In this document: piece by piece, positions 1 to 7,015 of the stretch
How the letters are laid out: the number at the start of each line of letters is the position of its first letter
How positions within the stretch are numbered: the first letter of the stretch is position 1
Source: Chloroflexi bacterium RIFCSPLOWO2_02_FULL_71_16
GTDB taxonomy: Bacteria; Chloroflexota; Limnocylindria; P2-11E
Assembly: GCA_001795345.1 (NCBI GenBank)
Contig: MGON01000124.1
Coordinates: forward strand, 6,161-17,371
DNA length: 11,211 nucleotides
Direction: 5' to 3'
The notes under the pieces: generated by a model
Databases searched by the model: none
Told to the model about the DNA's origin: nothing
What the model saw: the letters and a program-made list of their open reading frames with translations, nothing else
Program-made: the position numbers and the translations under genes

Positions 1-1431
1 CGGTCCGACCTCTGGATCCCGGCATTCGCGATGGCGTTCGCCGCGTTCGTCGCGGTCCGGACCGAGGAAGAGGTCGCGGCGTTCGACGTGCTCGCCGCGC
101 TGACCCTGCTGCTGGCGACGACGGCCTCCCTGCGAGGGCTTCGCGTGACGCGCCTCCCCTTCCTCGGTCTTCTCGCCGAAGCGTGGCGGACGGCGACGGG
201 CACGCTGTGGCGTGCGGCCCCGCTCCTCCGCCCTGCCACCCAGGGTCTTCCCGTCGGGCGCAGCCGCCGCGTGGTCCCCTATCTCGGCGGGCTCCTGCTG
301 GCCGTGCCGTTCCTCTTCGTGTTCGTCGCCCTGTTCACGTCCGCCGATCCGGTGTTCAAGCTCTGGTGGGAGACCGTCATCGACCTCGGCGAGTGGGGCG
401 AGCGCCTCGCAGCCGCCAGAGACCGCGCGATCATCGTCACCATCGGGGCTTGGCTCGCTGGCGGCGCGCTGGCAGCTCTCGACCGCGGACACGCAGCCGC
501 CTCGCGTCCCGGCCACGGGCCGCTCAGTGCCAGCGCCGCGACGGCGTTCCTAGCCGCCCTCGTCCTCCTGTTCGTCGCGTTCGTGACGATCCAGGTCACC
601 TATCTCTTCGGCGGGCGGGACACGCTCGAGGCGGTGGACATGACCTACAGCGAGTACGCCCGACGCGGGTTCTTCGAGCTGGTCATGGTCGCGAGCATCG
701 TCGCCGCGACGCTGTTCGTGCTCGACCTGACGGTCGATCGGCGCGCCCGCGCGTATGTCGTCGGGGGGCTCGCCCTCCTCCTGCTGACGGGCGTGATCCT
801 CGCGTCGGCGCTCTACCGGCTCGACCTATACCAGCAGGCTTACGGCTGGTCGGAGCTGCGGCTCTACGCGTTCGCGCTGCTCGTGACGGTCGCCGCGGCG
901 CTGGTCCTCATCGGGTGGGCCATCGCCGCCGGCCGGATGACCTTCGCGCTCCAGCCGATCGTGTTCGTGGGCTTTGGAGTGGCTCTGCTGGTGAATGCCG
1001 TGGGGCCGGCCGGCTTCATCGCGCGCGCCAACGTGTCGCGTCTCTCGGATGCGTCCGCGCCCGTGGATCCGAGCAACGGAGCGCGGGCCCGGGGATTCGA
1101 CCAGTGGTACGCCGTCAGCCTCGGCGAGGGCGCTCTGCCGGACCTGGTCGCGGCGCGCGCGGCGCTGCCGGAGACGCAGCGCTTCTGCCTCGACGCGGTC
1201 CTGTACTGGCGCTACTCGTACCGGGTCGCAGCCGGAGCTGGCCAGGATCCTTCGGTGGCCCCGTCGTGGCAGAGCTGGAACCTGGATCGCGAGCGAGCGC
1301 GAGTCGCGCTCGCGTCGCTCAAAGAGGAGGTCTTCGCGGAGATCGGCGATCCGGCCGACAGCACGGCCGCGCAGGCGCTGCGGGACCGGTTCCACCTCGA
1401 CTGCATGCAGGTGAGGCCGCCGGCGCCCTAA
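1..1431 (+). CDS. DUF4173 family polytopic membrane protein, 5' end outside the window
   Basis: The frame is open from base 1 and the first ATG is at 31, but codons before it continue without a stop (RSDLWIPAFA), so the protein probably begins upstream. From the ATG there are 466 residues with about eight hydrophobic helices (near 20-35, 83-102, 133-150, 168-193, 213-232, 242-261, 277-299 and 305-325), then a soluble tail. The stretch TYSEYARRGFFEL at about 205-217, YGWSELRLYA at 271-280 and the C-terminal part with Asn-Val-Ser-Arg followed by WYAVSLGEGALPDL resemble the DUF4173 (DUF4153-like) family as I know it. The family has no firm biochemical role; it is an integral membrane protein. 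The gene ends convergently to purH, 75 bp away, over a hairpin-rich spacer. Family assignment is fairly sure, function unknown. Confidence 0.75.
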   Translation, partial: RSDLWIPAFAMAFAAFVAVRTEEEVAAFDVLAALTLLLATTASLRGLRVTRLPFLGLLAEAWRTATGTLWRAAPLLRPATQGLPVGRSRRVVPYLGGLLLAVPFLFVFVALFTSADPVFKLWWETVIDLGEWGERLAAARDRAIIVTIGAWLAGGALAALDRGHAAASRPGHGPLSASAATAFLAALVLLFVAFVTIQVTYLFGGRDTLEAVDMTYSEYARRGFFELVMVASIVAATLFVLDLTVDRRARAYVVGGLALLLLTGVILASALYRLDLYQQAYGWSELRLYAFALLVTVAAALVLIGWAIAAGRMTFALQPIVFVGFGVALLVNAVGPAGFIARANVSRLSDASAPVDPSNGARARGFDQWYAVSLGEGALPDLVAARAALPETQRFCLDAVLYWRYSYRVAAGAGQDPSVAPSWQSWNLDRERARVALASLKEEVFAEIGDPADSTAAQALRDRFHLDCMQVRPPAP

Positions 1432-1436
1432 AGCTA

Positions 1437-1467
1437 GTGTTTGTATGCGCTTCGCTCATACAAACAC
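1437..1467. terminator. Hairpin 1 in the convergent DUF4173/purH spacer
   Basis: Perfect 11-bp inverted repeat: gtgtttgtatg at 1437-1447 pairs with catacaaacac at 1457-1467 around a 9-nt loop. It lies 5 bp after the stop of the upstream gene and between two convergent genes, so it is probably part of a bidirectional terminator. No clear U-tract follows on the plus strand, so classic intrinsic termination is not proven. Confidence 0.5.
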
Positions 1468-1473
1468 GTCGTC

Positions 1474-1504
1474 GCCGCGCCCGAGCGCAAGCGCTCGGCG
1501 CGGC
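1474..1504. terminator. Hairpin 2, very GC-rich, in the convergent spacer
   Basis: The left arm gccgcgcccgagcgc (1474-1488) pairs with gcgctcggcgcggc (1491-1504) over 14 bp with one bulged C and a tight AA turn. It sits immediately beyond the purH stop on the minus strand, as expected of a terminator stem for purH, and also backs up hairpin 1 for plus-strand transcripts. It is the strongest stem in the window by inspection. Confidence 0.5.
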
Positions 1505-1506
1505 TC

Positions 1507-3042
1507 CTAGTGTTTGTAGTGCCTTCTTCCCGTGAAGAGCATCGCCATGCGATAGCGGTTCGCGGTCTCGATCATCATCTGGTCGCGCACCGAGCCTCCC
1601 GGCTGGATCAGCGCGGTGACACCCGCGCGAGCGGCGACCTCGATCCCGTCGGGGAACGGGAAGTACGCGTCGGAGGCCATCACCGAGAGCCGCGCGTTCT
1701 CGCCGGCCTTGCGGACCGCGGTCTCGACCGCCGAGACGCGTGAGACCTGGCCCGGGCCGATCCCCACCGTCATGAGCCCCTTCACCAGCACGATCCCGCT
1801 CGAGCTCACGTGGCGCACGACGCGCCAGGCGAAGATGAGGTCGGTCAGCTCCTCGAGGGTCGGGTGACGCTCCGTGACCGGCTTGAAGTTGCTCTCGTCG
1901 GCAACGGTGTCGTCCGCCGTCTGCACCAGCATGCCGCCGGCGACGCGGGCGAAGTCGAGCGGGCCCGGCTTCGAGCGGTCGCGTGCGGGAGACGACGCCG
2001 GCGCGCGGAAGATCTCGATGTCCTGGCGCTTGAGGAGCGCGAGCGCCTCCTCGTCGAAGCCCGGGGCGACGATGGCCTCGTAGAAGGTGTCCTGCAGCGC
2101 GTGCGCGAGCGCGCGATCGACCGGCCGGTTCGCGCCGAGGATCCCGCCGAAGGCGGCGACGGAGTCGGCGCGGAACGCGCTCCGGTAGGCGCGAACGATC
2201 TCCGGGTCCGAGGCGACGGCCACGGGGTTGTTGCGCTTGGAGATGGCGACGGTCGGCTGCCGGAAGTCGCTCACGATCCGCCAGGCCGCGTTCAGGTCGG
2301 TGAGGTTGTTGAAGCTCGGCGCCTTCCCGTGCAGCTGCTCCATCCCGGTGATCGCGCCGTTCTCGCCGCGCACCGCGTAGAAGGCGGCCTGCTGGTGCGG
2401 GTTCTCGCCGTAGCGCAGGTCGCGGACCTTGCGCATGGCGATGAGCAGCTCGTCGGGGAAGCACACGCCCGCCTCCGCGTAGAGGCGCGAGGTGATGGCG
2501 GCGTCGTAGCTGGCGGTGTGCGCGTAGGCCTCGGCCGCGAGCTCGCGGCGGGTCTCGGGATCGAGCGTGCCGCGCTCGCGGAGCTCCTCCAGGACCGGGG
2601 CGTACCGCTCGGGGCGCGCGACGACGATGACGTCGTCATGGTTCTTGGCGGCGGCGCGCAGGAGCGTGACGCCGCCGATGTCCACCTTCTCCATGAGCTC
2701 GACGCCCGAGAGGCCCTGCGTAGCCGCGTCCCGGAACGGGTAGAGGTTCACCGCGACGAGGTCGATCGGCACGATCCCCTCGCGCTCCAGCTCCGCGCGG
2801 TGCTGCGCGTTCGACCGGCGAGCGAGGATGCCGGCGTGGATCTTCGGATGGAGTGTCTTCACCCTGCCACCGAGGAGCTGAGCCTGGCCGGTGACCTCCT
2901 CGACGGAGAGCGCGTCGATGCCTTCGCTCACCAGGAGCGCTCGGGTGCCGTCCGTGGCTATGAGCTCCCATCCCAGCTCGCGCAGGCCGTGCGCGAACGG
3001 AACGAGGCCATTTGGATCTGAGACAGAGAGCAGGGCTCGCAC
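1507..3042 (-). CDS. purH: Bifunctional AICAR transformylase / IMP cyclohydrolase PurH
   Basis: 511 residues, the usual length for PurH, the enzyme of the last two steps of purine synthesis: AICAR plus 10-formyl-tetrahydrofolate to FAICAR, then ring closure to IMP. The MGS-like cyclohydrolase domain (about 1-190) keeps Arg60 and Lys62 in GGRVKTLHPKIHAGIL, Tyr101 in NLYPF, Asp121 in EKVDIGG and Lys133. The transformylase domain (about 200-511) shows LRYGENPHQ (209-217), FNNLTDL, AAFGGI (296-301), APGFDEEAL, ASDAYFPFPDG and the family ending FTGRRHYKH. Oddly, the catalytic Lys-His pair is Lys269-Arg270 (SKRNNPVAVA), and the usual Lys-Ser-Asn motif is Ser-Ser-Ser (HVSSSGIV, 411-418). The start is GTG at 3042 with AGGGGAG (3046-3052) just upstream. 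Identity is certain; the efficiency of the transformylase half is open. Confidence 0.96.
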   Translation of the reverse strand: MRALLSVSDPNGLVPFAHGLRELGWELIATDGTRALLVSEGIDALSVEEVTGQAQLLGGRVKTLHPKIHAGILARRSNAQHRAELEREGIVPIDLVAVNLYPFRDAATQGLSGVELMEKVDIGGVTLLRAAAKNHDDVIVVARPERYAPVLEELRERGTLDPETRRELAAEAYAHTASYDAAITSRLYAEAGVCFPDELLIAMRKVRDLRYGENPHQQAAFYAVRGENGAITGMEQLHGKAPSFNNLTDLNAAWRIVSDFRQPTVAISKRNNPVAVASDPEIVRAYRSAFRADSVAAFGGILGANRPVDRALAHALQDTFYEAIVAPGFDEEALALLKRQDIEIFRAPASSPARDRSKPGPLDFARVAGGMLVQTADDTVADESNFKPVTERHPTLEELTDLIFAWRVVRHVSSSGIVLVKGLMTVGIGPGQVSRVSAVETAVRKAGENARLSVMASDAYFPFPDGIEVAARAGVTALIQPGGSVRDQMMIETANRYRMAMLFTGRRHYKH

Positions 3043-3088
3043 GTTCTCCCCTGTTGCTCGGTGTGGCGAACGATGCGGAAAGCGACGG

Positions 3089-3094
3089 TAGTAT
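3089..3094 (+). promoter_or_regulatory. Candidate -10 hexamer TAGTAT for a leaderless transcript
   Basis: TAGTAT ends 9 bp before the GTG at 3104 in an otherwise GC-rich 61-bp divergent gap, and no Shine-Dalgarno precedes the GTG. This spacing fits transcription starting at or next to the start codon. No convincing -35 was found; inference from position and composition. Confidence 0.4.
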
Positions 3095-3103
3095 AGCCAT
3101 CCC

Positions 3104-3508
3104 GTGCCGCTCGGACTCGATCATTTCCTCAGGCGCCTCAGCGATCCGTTCGACACGGAGTCGCGCTTCTATTGGCCGCTCGCGATCGCCGTGTTCGCGG
3201 CGATCGTCGCCAACACGGTCTGGTACTACTGGCGACCCGACCACGAGCGGCCGTCCCCGACCGAGACGGCGCTGCGGCCGTGGGTCTACTGGGTCAACGT
3301 CATCTTCTGCATCTGGTACCTGGTCCTGCTCATCGCCAAGGTGCCCTTCTACTGGTTCGCGGGGTCGCTGCTCGTGAACATCGCGTCGATCCTGTTCCTG
3401 TACGCGTACTGGCTGCCGCCGCGGGACGCCGCATGGGAGCGCGAGCTGCGCCGGCTCAAGTACATCCCCGAGGCGGAGCGCCGGCAGCGCCGGCGGAGGC
3501 GCCGCTAG
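3104..3508 (+). CDS. Small three-helix membrane protein with Arg-rich tail, unknown function
   Basis: 134 residues from a GTG. Three hydrophobic helices are visible at about 24-42, 60-79 and 83-103, rich in Trp and Tyr, joined by a short polar loop (RPDHERPSPTET, 44-55). The C-terminus is cytoplasm-like and strongly basic, ending in a run of arginines (129-134). I do not recognise the family. It is transcribed divergently from purH, 61 bp away, with no Shine-Dalgarno and a TAGTAT hexamer just upstream, so a leaderless message is plausible. Its stop codon overlaps that of the convergent acylphosphatase gene by 4 bp. Coding status is supported by the clean membrane topology and tight packing; the role is not inferable. 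Confidence 0.75.
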   Translation: MPLGLDHFLRRLSDPFDTESRFYWPLAIAVFAAIVANTVWYYWRPDHERPSPTETALRPWVYWVNVIFCIWYLVLLIAKVPFYWFAGSLLVNIASILFLYAYWLPPRDAAWERELRRLKYIPEAERRQRRRRRR

Positions 3509-3798
3509 CCCTCCTCGGGACCCCAGCTGATCCTGAAGTCCCGGAAGCGCGCGTCCCCATCCAGATCCACGGCCTCGACCCGCTCCACGTCCGCGAGACG
3601 AGGGCCGTGGCCGAGCCACTCGCGGAGCCGATCGAGCGCAGCGCCCTCCCCCTCGGCCACGCACTCGACCGCGCCGTCGCTGCGATTCCATACGCGGCCC
3701 GTCAGGCCCAGCCGCCTGGCGTGATCGGCGGCGGTCGCCCGGAAGTTCACGCCCTGCACCATCCCGCGGACCACGAAGCGCCGTCGTGCCAGCGTCAG
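3505..3798 (-). CDS. acyP: Acylphosphatase, probable CTG start overlapping the polX stop
   Basis: About 97 residues, the normal size of this small alpha/beta enzyme, which hydrolyses acyl phosphates to a carboxylate and phosphate. The signature GMVQGVNFR is at residues 12-20, with the phosphate-binding Arg20, and WNRSDGAVE carries the catalytic Asn. The C-terminus FRDFRISW matches the last strand. The start is a puzzle: GTG at 3774 would cut off the first beta strand, and GTG at 3942 would add 48 residues of unrelated sequence lying inside polX. CTG at 3798 gives MTLARRRFVVRG, exactly the usual lead into the signature; it overlaps the polX TGA as CTGA and has GAAGG a few bases upstream. Translational coupling to polX is likely. 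The gene ends tail-to-tail on the plus-strand membrane protein gene, sharing CTAG. Confidence 0.88.
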   Translation of the reverse strand: MTLARRRFVVRGMVQGVNFRATAADHARRLGLTGRVWNRSDGAVECVAEGEGAALDRLREWLGHGPRLADVERVEAVDLDGDARFRDFRISWGPEEG

Positions 3799-5546
3799 CC
3801 CTTGCCTTCGAGATGCCGGCGCAGCTCGGTCAGCGCCATCGTGTTCTGCACGCTCTCCTTGGTCGCCCAGCCGCGGCGGGCGGTCGCGACCGCGTACTCC
3901 ATCTGGTCGAGCTCCTCGATCGCGTGCGCGTCGGAGTTGCACACCAGCATGGCGCCGACCTCCATGGCCCGGCGCACCGCGATGTCCGAGAGGTCGAGCC
4001 GCTCCGGCCCGCCGTTCACCTCGAGCCGCGTCTTCGTCCGGACCGCCGCCTGGATGACGGCCTCGAGGTCCACCTCGTAGGCATCGCGCTTCTCCAGGAG
4101 CCGGCCCGTGGGATGCGAGATCGCGTTCACGCGCGGGTGCTCCATCGCGCCGAGGATCCGCTTGGTCATGACGTCGCGGGCCTGGGCGAACGACGAGTGC
4201 ACCGACGCCGTCACCACCTCGAACATACCGAGGAGACGGTCGTCGTAGTCCAGCTTGCCGCTCGCGCGGATGTCCGTCTCGCTCCCGATGAGGACGCGGA
4301 ACGGCGCCAGACGCCGGTTGACGGCCTCGATCTCGACGTTCCGCGCCCTGATGCGGTCCTCGGTCAGGCCCTTCGTCATGCCCAGGGCGACCGAGTGGTC
4401 CGTGAGCGCGATGTACTCGTAGCCCTTGCCGCGGGCGCGCTCCGCCATCTCGGCGACGGTGTCGCGACCGTCGGACCAGCTCGTGTGAGCGTGGAGGTCG
4501 CCCCTGATGTCACCGAGCTCCACGAGATCGGGCAGCTCGTGGGCGACCGCCGCCTCGATCTCACCGCGGTCCTCCCGAAGCTCGGGCGCGATCCAGTCCA
4601 TGCCGAGCGCCGCGTAGACATCCTCCTCGGTCCGCGACGCGATGGGCGTGCCGTCCTTCTCCTCGCCGACGCGGTAGAGGCCGTACTCGTTCAGCAGCAG
4701 CTTCTTCTTTAGAGCGAGCCCGCGGAGGTGGACGTTGTGGGCCTTCGAGCCGGTGAAGTACACGAGGGCGGCGCCGTACGAGGCCGGCGGTACGACGCGC
4801 AGGTCCAGCTGCAGGCCGCGCTCGACGACGACCGACGACCTCGTGTCGCCCCGCGCGATCACGCGCTCGACCCCGGGCGCCGCCACGAACGCTTCCATGA
4901 TCGGGCCGGCGGCGTCGGCTGCCACGACGATGTCGACGTCGCCGATCGTCTCGCGCCAGCGCCGCACGCTCCCCGCGACCACCATCTGCGGCGGGTCGCA
5001 GCGCTCCCGCAGCCACGCGACCATCTCGGCCGCGGCGGCGCGCGCGTCGACGACGAGCGCCCGGCCGGTCCGCTGCCGCAGTGACCCGATCGCTTTCAGG
5101 ATGTTCTCTTCGGTCTTGGCCTGGAACTTCGGAAGCGTGCGGAGCCGTCCGGTCTTGGCCGCGGCCTCGAGCTCGTCGATCGTCGTGATCCCGAGCGTCT
5201 TGTGGATGGTCCTCGCGGTGGCCGGGCCCACGCCGGGGACCCGCAGCAGCATCAGCAGACCCGGCGGGACCTGCGCCTTCAGCTCCTCGTGACGCTTCGC
5301 GGTGCCGGTGGTGAGCAGCTGCTCGATCGCCTCGGCGATGGCCGGGCCGACCTTCGGGATCTCGCTGAGGCGCTTCTGCTCCATGAGGACGCGGAGCGGC
5401 TCGCGCAGGTCGCGGATGGCGCGAGCGGCAGCACGGAAGGTGACCGCGCGGAACGGGTTCTCGCCCTTCAGATCGCTGAGGTCACCGATCTCCTCGAGCA
5501 CGGCGGCCACCTGCTCGTTGTCGTGCGTGAGGGAGACGCGGGGCAC
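3795..5546 (-). CDS. polX: DNA polymerase/3'-5' exonuclease PolX (family X polymerase with PHP domain)
   Basis: 583 residues, typical for bacterial PolX, a gap-filling base-excision-repair polymerase. Order: N-terminal helical 8-kDa-like region (about 8-60) with helix-hairpin-helix motifs IPKVGPAIAEAI (63-74) and VPGVGPATARTI (103-114); nucleotidyltransferase palm with GSVRRWRETIGDVDIVV (192-208) giving Asp203 and Asp205, and the third carboxylate Asp248 in LQLDLRVV; YFTGSKAHN (263-271); then a C-terminal PHP metal site with DLHAHTSWSDG (Asp350, His352, His354), LTDHS (383-384), Glu423, His450, AISHP (His478) and NSDAH (Asp539, His541). All PHP ligands look intact, so exonuclease or AP-endonuclease activity is expected from the family. 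The start is GTG, without a Shine-Dalgarno, 6 bp after TATCGT. It precedes the acylphosphatase with a 4-bp overlap. Confidence 0.95.
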   Translation of the reverse strand: MPRVSLTHDNEQVAAVLEEIGDLSDLKGENPFRAVTFRAAARAIRDLREPLRVLMEQKRLSEIPKVGPAIAEAIEQLLTTGTAKRHEELKAQVPPGLLMLLRVPGVGPATARTIHKTLGITTIDELEAAAKTGRLRTLPKFQAKTEENILKAIGSLRQRTGRALVVDARAAAAEMVAWLRERCDPPQMVVAGSVRRWRETIGDVDIVVAADAAGPIMEAFVAAPGVERVIARGDTRSSVVVERGLQLDLRVVPPASYGAALVYFTGSKAHNVHLRGLALKKKLLLNEYGLYRVGEEKDGTPIASRTEEDVYAALGMDWIAPELREDRGEIEAAVAHELPDLVELGDIRGDLHAHTSWSDGRDTVAEMAERARGKGYEYIALTDHSVALGMTKGLTEDRIRARNVEIEAVNRRLAPFRVLIGSETDIRASGKLDYDDRLLGMFEVVTASVHSSFAQARDVMTKRILGAMEHPRVNAISHPTGRLLEKRDAYEVDLEAVIQAAVRTKTRLEVNGGPERLDLSDIAVRRAMEVGAMLVCNSDAHAIEELDQMEYAVATARRGWATKESVQNTMALTELRRHLEGKG

Positions 5547-5552
5547 ACGTGA

Positions 5553-5558
5553 ACGATA
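5553..5558 (-). promoter_or_regulatory. Candidate -10 hexamer TATCGT upstream of polX
   Basis: On the minus strand TATCGT is followed by six bases and then the polX GTG. It fits the TANNNT pattern, and with no Shine-Dalgarno present it suggests a leaderless polX message separate from the upstream regulator gene. No -35 was identified. Confidence 0.35.
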
Positions 5559-5560
5559 GG

Positions 5561-5595
5561 CCGAGCGAGGATCCGGCTTTGCCGGTCCGAGCGAG
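5561..5595. repeat. Hairpin flanked by 9-bp direct repeats ccgagcgag
   Basis: ccgagcgag occurs at 5561-5569 and 5587-5595. Between them ggatccggc-ttt-gccggtcc (5569-5588) folds into an 8-bp stem with one bulge. The element lies in the 123-bp spacer between the regulator stop and the polX start, followed by more gagcg-rich sequence up to 5670. It may be a small REP-like element or a terminator for the regulator gene. Confidence 0.4.
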
Positions 5596-5669
5596 TCAGG
5601 TAGTGATCGAGCGGAGCGAGGCGCCGCGGCGCGGCGATGCGAAGCGAGCCGAGTCGACGGCGCGAAAAG

Positions 5670-6980
5670 CTAGCGGGCGGCGGTCCCTCGGGCGAGCTCG
5701 AGCATCTCGAACGCCGCGTCGACCTCGCCGCGCGCGCGAAGCAGGTGCGCGTATTCGGCGGCCATGCCCGAGCGGTCGGCGAAGTCGCCGACCGAGGTGT
5801 ACAGGTCGAGGGAGCGGCGGTACGCCTTGTCCGCCTCGGAGGTCTTCCCGAGCGCCTCGTACGCGGCACCCGCGGCACCGAGTGCGTCGGCGCGCTGGAT
5901 CGCATCGGCCGACTCGTGGAGGATCTGCTCGGCGTGCTTGGCCATGCGCAGGGCCTCGTCGGCCCGGCCGTCCTTCAGCGCCACGCGCGCGAGGATCACC
6001 TCGGCGACGGCGGCCCAGTGCGCGTTCCCGACCTCGAGCGCCCGGCTCATCGCGCGCTCCGCCGATGCCTTCGCGGCAGCCATATCGCCGGTGTCGAACT
6101 GGACCGTCGCGATCGACTGCAGGGCGTTCAGCTCGAAGTCGATGTCGGCCACGCGCTGGAACAGGTCCAGGGCGCGGCGGTAGCTGCCGATAGCGGCGTC
6201 GAGCTCGCCGGAGTCGTAGTGAGTGGCGGCGATACCCATGAGCCCGCGGGCGGCGGTCGTGAGCTCGCTGGCGCGCGACGCGACGGCTAGGCCGGTCTCG
6301 TACGCGGTGATCGCCTTCGTCGTTCGGTTGAGCCGTCGATAGGCTGTGCCGAGCGCGACCGACACGCGCGAACGGAGTCGTGGCTCGACGACCTCGTACT
6401 TCTCCAGCATGTCGCGCGCGGCCTCGAGAGCTTCGACCGCGGCGACGAGCTGCCCGAGCTCTCCGTACGCGGTGCCCCGCAGGTACAGAAGCCCTCCCAC
6501 GAGGTTCGGCTCCGTGGCCGGGTCGACGAGCGACATCGCTTCCGACACGAGGGCGAACGTGCGCTCGAAACTGTGATCGGCCGATTCGGTGATGGCCTGC
6601 AGGTGCAAAAGGTGGGCGCGCTCGCGTGCCTCGGGCGAATGCTCGAGCGCGATCCCGACGTTCCGCCGGACCTCGGCCCAATCACGCCGCTCGGCGGCGG
6701 TCTCCGCGGCCAGCCGGTGGAAGGCCAGACGCTTGCCGGCGGCCAGAGGCTCATCGGCGATGAAGTAGTCGAGCGGCTTGCCGAGGCGCGAGGCGATCAC
6801 CTGCAGCGATCGGATGGACGGACGGACGATCCCGGACTCGAGCTGACTGATGAAGCCCTTGGTCAGCTCCTGGCCGGCCAGTTGAGCCTGGCTCAACCCA
6901 AGCTCCCGCCGGGCGGTCCGAACGCGCTCGCCGAGGGCAGCGGCCACCTTCGGGCGCTCGACCTGCTCGCTTATGCCCAT
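5670..6980 (-). CDS. XRE-family HTH regulator with C-terminal TPR repeats (RRNPP-like architecture)
   Basis: 436 residues from ATG at 6980, chosen because GGAGGG (6984-6989) lies 3-4 bp upstream; the open frame continues further but without homology. Residues about 14-73 form an XRE/Cro helix-turn-helix: the turn and recognition helix lie in LSQAQLAGQELTKGFISQLE (29-48), with SGIVRPSIRSLQVIASRLG after it. Residues about 85-436 are alpha-helical tetratricopeptide-like repeats rich in Ala, Leu, Tyr and Gly at repeat positions (for example RGTAYGELGQLVAAVEALE, GAAYEALGKTSEADKAYRRS). No membrane segment is present. One HTH plus a TPR array is the layout of the RRNPP peptide receptors (PlcR, NprR, PrgX, Rgg), in which TPRs bind an imported peptide; TPR regulators with other inputs also exist. 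It is divergent from a 58-aa secreted peptide gene 130 bp away, with an inverted repeat between. Regulator class is sure; peptide sensing is inference. Confidence 0.9.
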   Translation of the reverse strand: MGISEQVERPKVAAALGERVRTARRELGLSQAQLAGQELTKGFISQLESGIVRPSIRSLQVIASRLGKPLDYFIADEPLAAGKRLAFHRLAAETAAERRDWAEVRRNVGIALEHSPEARERAHLLHLQAITESADHSFERTFALVSEAMSLVDPATEPNLVGGLLYLRGTAYGELGQLVAAVEALEAARDMLEKYEVVEPRLRSRVSVALGTAYRRLNRTTKAITAYETGLAVASRASELTTAARGLMGIAATHYDSGELDAAIGSYRRALDLFQRVADIDFELNALQSIATVQFDTGDMAAAKASAERAMSRALEVGNAHWAAVAEVILARVALKDGRADEALRMAKHAEQILHESADAIQRADALGAAGAAYEALGKTSEADKAYRRSLDLYTSVGDFADRSGMAAEYAHLLRARGEVDAAFEMLELARGTAAR

Positions 6981-7015
6981 TGACCCTCCGTGGAGACGCG
7001 ATCGGAGACCATTTT

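Larger units (their letters stand above)
1434..1518. repeat. 12-bp direct repeat ctagtgtttgta flanking the hairpins
   Basis: The 12-mer ctagtgtttgta occurs at 1434-1445 and again at 1507-1518. The second copy is the reverse complement of the last codons and stop of purH (Tyr-Lys-His-stop). Both copies are complementary to the segment tacaaacac at 1459-1467, so two mutually exclusive stems can form. It may be a terminator or REP-type intergenic element; the role is inferred. Confidence 0.6.

Noticed and set aside
1288..1320. Palindromic gcgag/ctcgc run near the DUF4173 3' end
   Set aside because: It lies inside the coding frame and is explained by Arg/Glu/Ala codons in GC-rich DNA.
1810..3021. 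403-codon plus-strand open frame opposite purH
   Set aside because: Antisense shadow of purH; repetitive Arg/Val/Glu composition and no recognisable domain.
3799..3942. Acylphosphatase start at GTG 3942
   Set aside because: It would add 48 residues of Arg-rich sequence read from inside polX and make the protein far longer than the family.
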